Source of the DNA: Thalassococcus halodurans
GTDB lineage: Bacteria; Pseudomonadota; Alphaproteobacteria; Rhodobacterales; Rhodobacteraceae
Length of the DNA stretch: 64,000 bases
Assembly: GCF_900108225.1 (NCBI RefSeq)
Contig: NZ_FNUZ01000004.1
Coordinates: 186,001-250,000 of the forward strand
Direction: 5' to 3'
The position numbers were made by a program, and so were the translations under genes. The notes under the pieces are model-generated. The model was given only the letters and a program-made list of their open reading frames with translations. It ran no database searches and was not told the origin of the DNA. Every line of letters begins with the position of its first letter. Position 1 is the stretch's first letter. Positions 63,620 to 64,000 of the stretch are shown in pieces.

Positions 63620-64000
63620 GCGGTTTCCTCTTGCGTGATCAGGTGAAAGAACGTGCCCGAGGCATGGCCCCGATGCGATCCGGTTTCGGGGACAAGGTTG
63701 CCGTCCGCGTCGCGCACCTCGGCCAGTGGCGCGTCGGGTTGTTCCAGAATGGTCGAGTAGTGGAATTCATGGCCGCGCAGGGCGGTGTCCACCGCAAAGC
63801 CGGGTAGCGGCGCCTGAAGCACGGCGCGGCGATAACCCAGATGAAATTTGCGCTTTTCATAGCTGGTCACCAGCCCGAGCAGCCCGAGCATCTGGTGACG
63901 CGAGCCGGTTTTGTCGATCAACGCCTCGCCCAAGGCCATGTAACCACCGCATTCCCCGTGAACGGGACGCGTTTCTGCGTGACGGCGCACGCCCGCGCGG
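63616..64000 (-). CDS. cobB: Cobyrinate a,c-diamide synthase, 3' part (cut by window edge)
   Basis: The open frame runs off the end of the window; only about the last 127 residues are seen. RPVHGECGGYMALGEALID contains the glutaminase Cys of the class I-like amidotransferase domain, and HEFHYS the catalytic His region. CobB amidates the a and c side chains of hydrogenobyrinate. The N-terminal ATP-binding part lies outside. Confidence 0.93.
   Translation of the reverse strand, partial: RAGVRRHAETRPVHGECGGYMALGEALIDKTGSRHQMLGLLGLVTSYEKRKFHLGYRRAVLQAPLPGFAVDTALRGHEFHYSTILEQPDAPLAEVRDADGNLVPETGSHRGHASGTFFHLITQEETA

Overview
The window looks like a chromosomal stretch of a marine Rhodobacterales (Roseobacter-group) alphaproteobacterium. 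The grounds are GC-rich coding sequence, frequent ATGA/TGATG stop-start overlaps, the aroA-cmk-rpsA-ihfB-lapA-trpF core order, aerobic-type cobalamin genes, and many TctABC, CoA-transferase, Gfo/Idh and TIM-barrel catabolic genes. No insertion sequence, CRISPR array or phage module was seen. Assignments rest on reading the sequence by eye; no database search was run.

Layout. 0-6 kb: a small exported LprI-like protein, a 55-codon open frame, metG, an orphan ImuA-like gene and a secreted RTX/cadherin-like protein. 5.7-9.8 kb: a LysR regulator divergent from an acyl-CoA dehydrogenase / class III CoA-transferase / hydratase operon. 9.9-10.5 kb: an AT-richer PIN/NYN-like gene. 10.6-20.3 kb: a regulon for quinate/shikimate-type compounds. 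It holds a flavoprotein and TIM-barrel pair, a LysR regulator, a TctCBA uptake system, a shikimate/quinate dehydrogenase-family enzyme and a two-domain 3-dehydroshikimate dehydratase. The same palindrome, TTAACA-N3-TGTTAA, lies in front of both arms.

20.3-31.6 kb is the most unusual part. A LacI regulator and its TTAGCGCTAA operator face a ten-gene operon with a membrane di-iron hydroxylase, a sugar ABC importer, a MocE-like Rieske ferredoxin, three Gfo/Idh/MocA dehydrogenases, two sugar isomerase/epimerase TIM barrels and a PanB-like protein that has lost the usual metal ligands. The gene set recalls rhizopine (moc) catabolism and could be an oxidative O-demethylation pathway for a methylated cyclitol or sugar. 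No known pathway that I recognise matches it fully.

31.7-37 kb: modABC, an aldo/keto reductase, a DMT transporter and trmB. 37-45.4 kb: aroA-cmk, then three minus-strand genes (membrane protein, MarR-like, degenerate receiver), then rpsA, a LysE exporter, ihfB, lapA and trpF. 45.4-50.7 kb: a coupled arsC-like/pyrD/DUF1330/DUF952 operon, a 5'-nucleotidase behind a Pho box, an SRAP protein and a cupredoxin-like protein without copper ligands. 50.8-57.6 kb: tRNA-Gly, an ABC exporter, an acyl-CoA synthetase, an ArsR-family regulator, an alcohol dehydrogenase and an MFS exporter. 57.6-60.4 kb: pcaB, an esterase and pcaD, which would carry on protocatechuate made by the 14-20 kb operon. 60.5-64 kb: cobalamin genes cobF, cbtA, cbtB (behind a B12 riboswitch), a DUF1636 gene, cobA and the 3' part of cobB, cut by the window edge.
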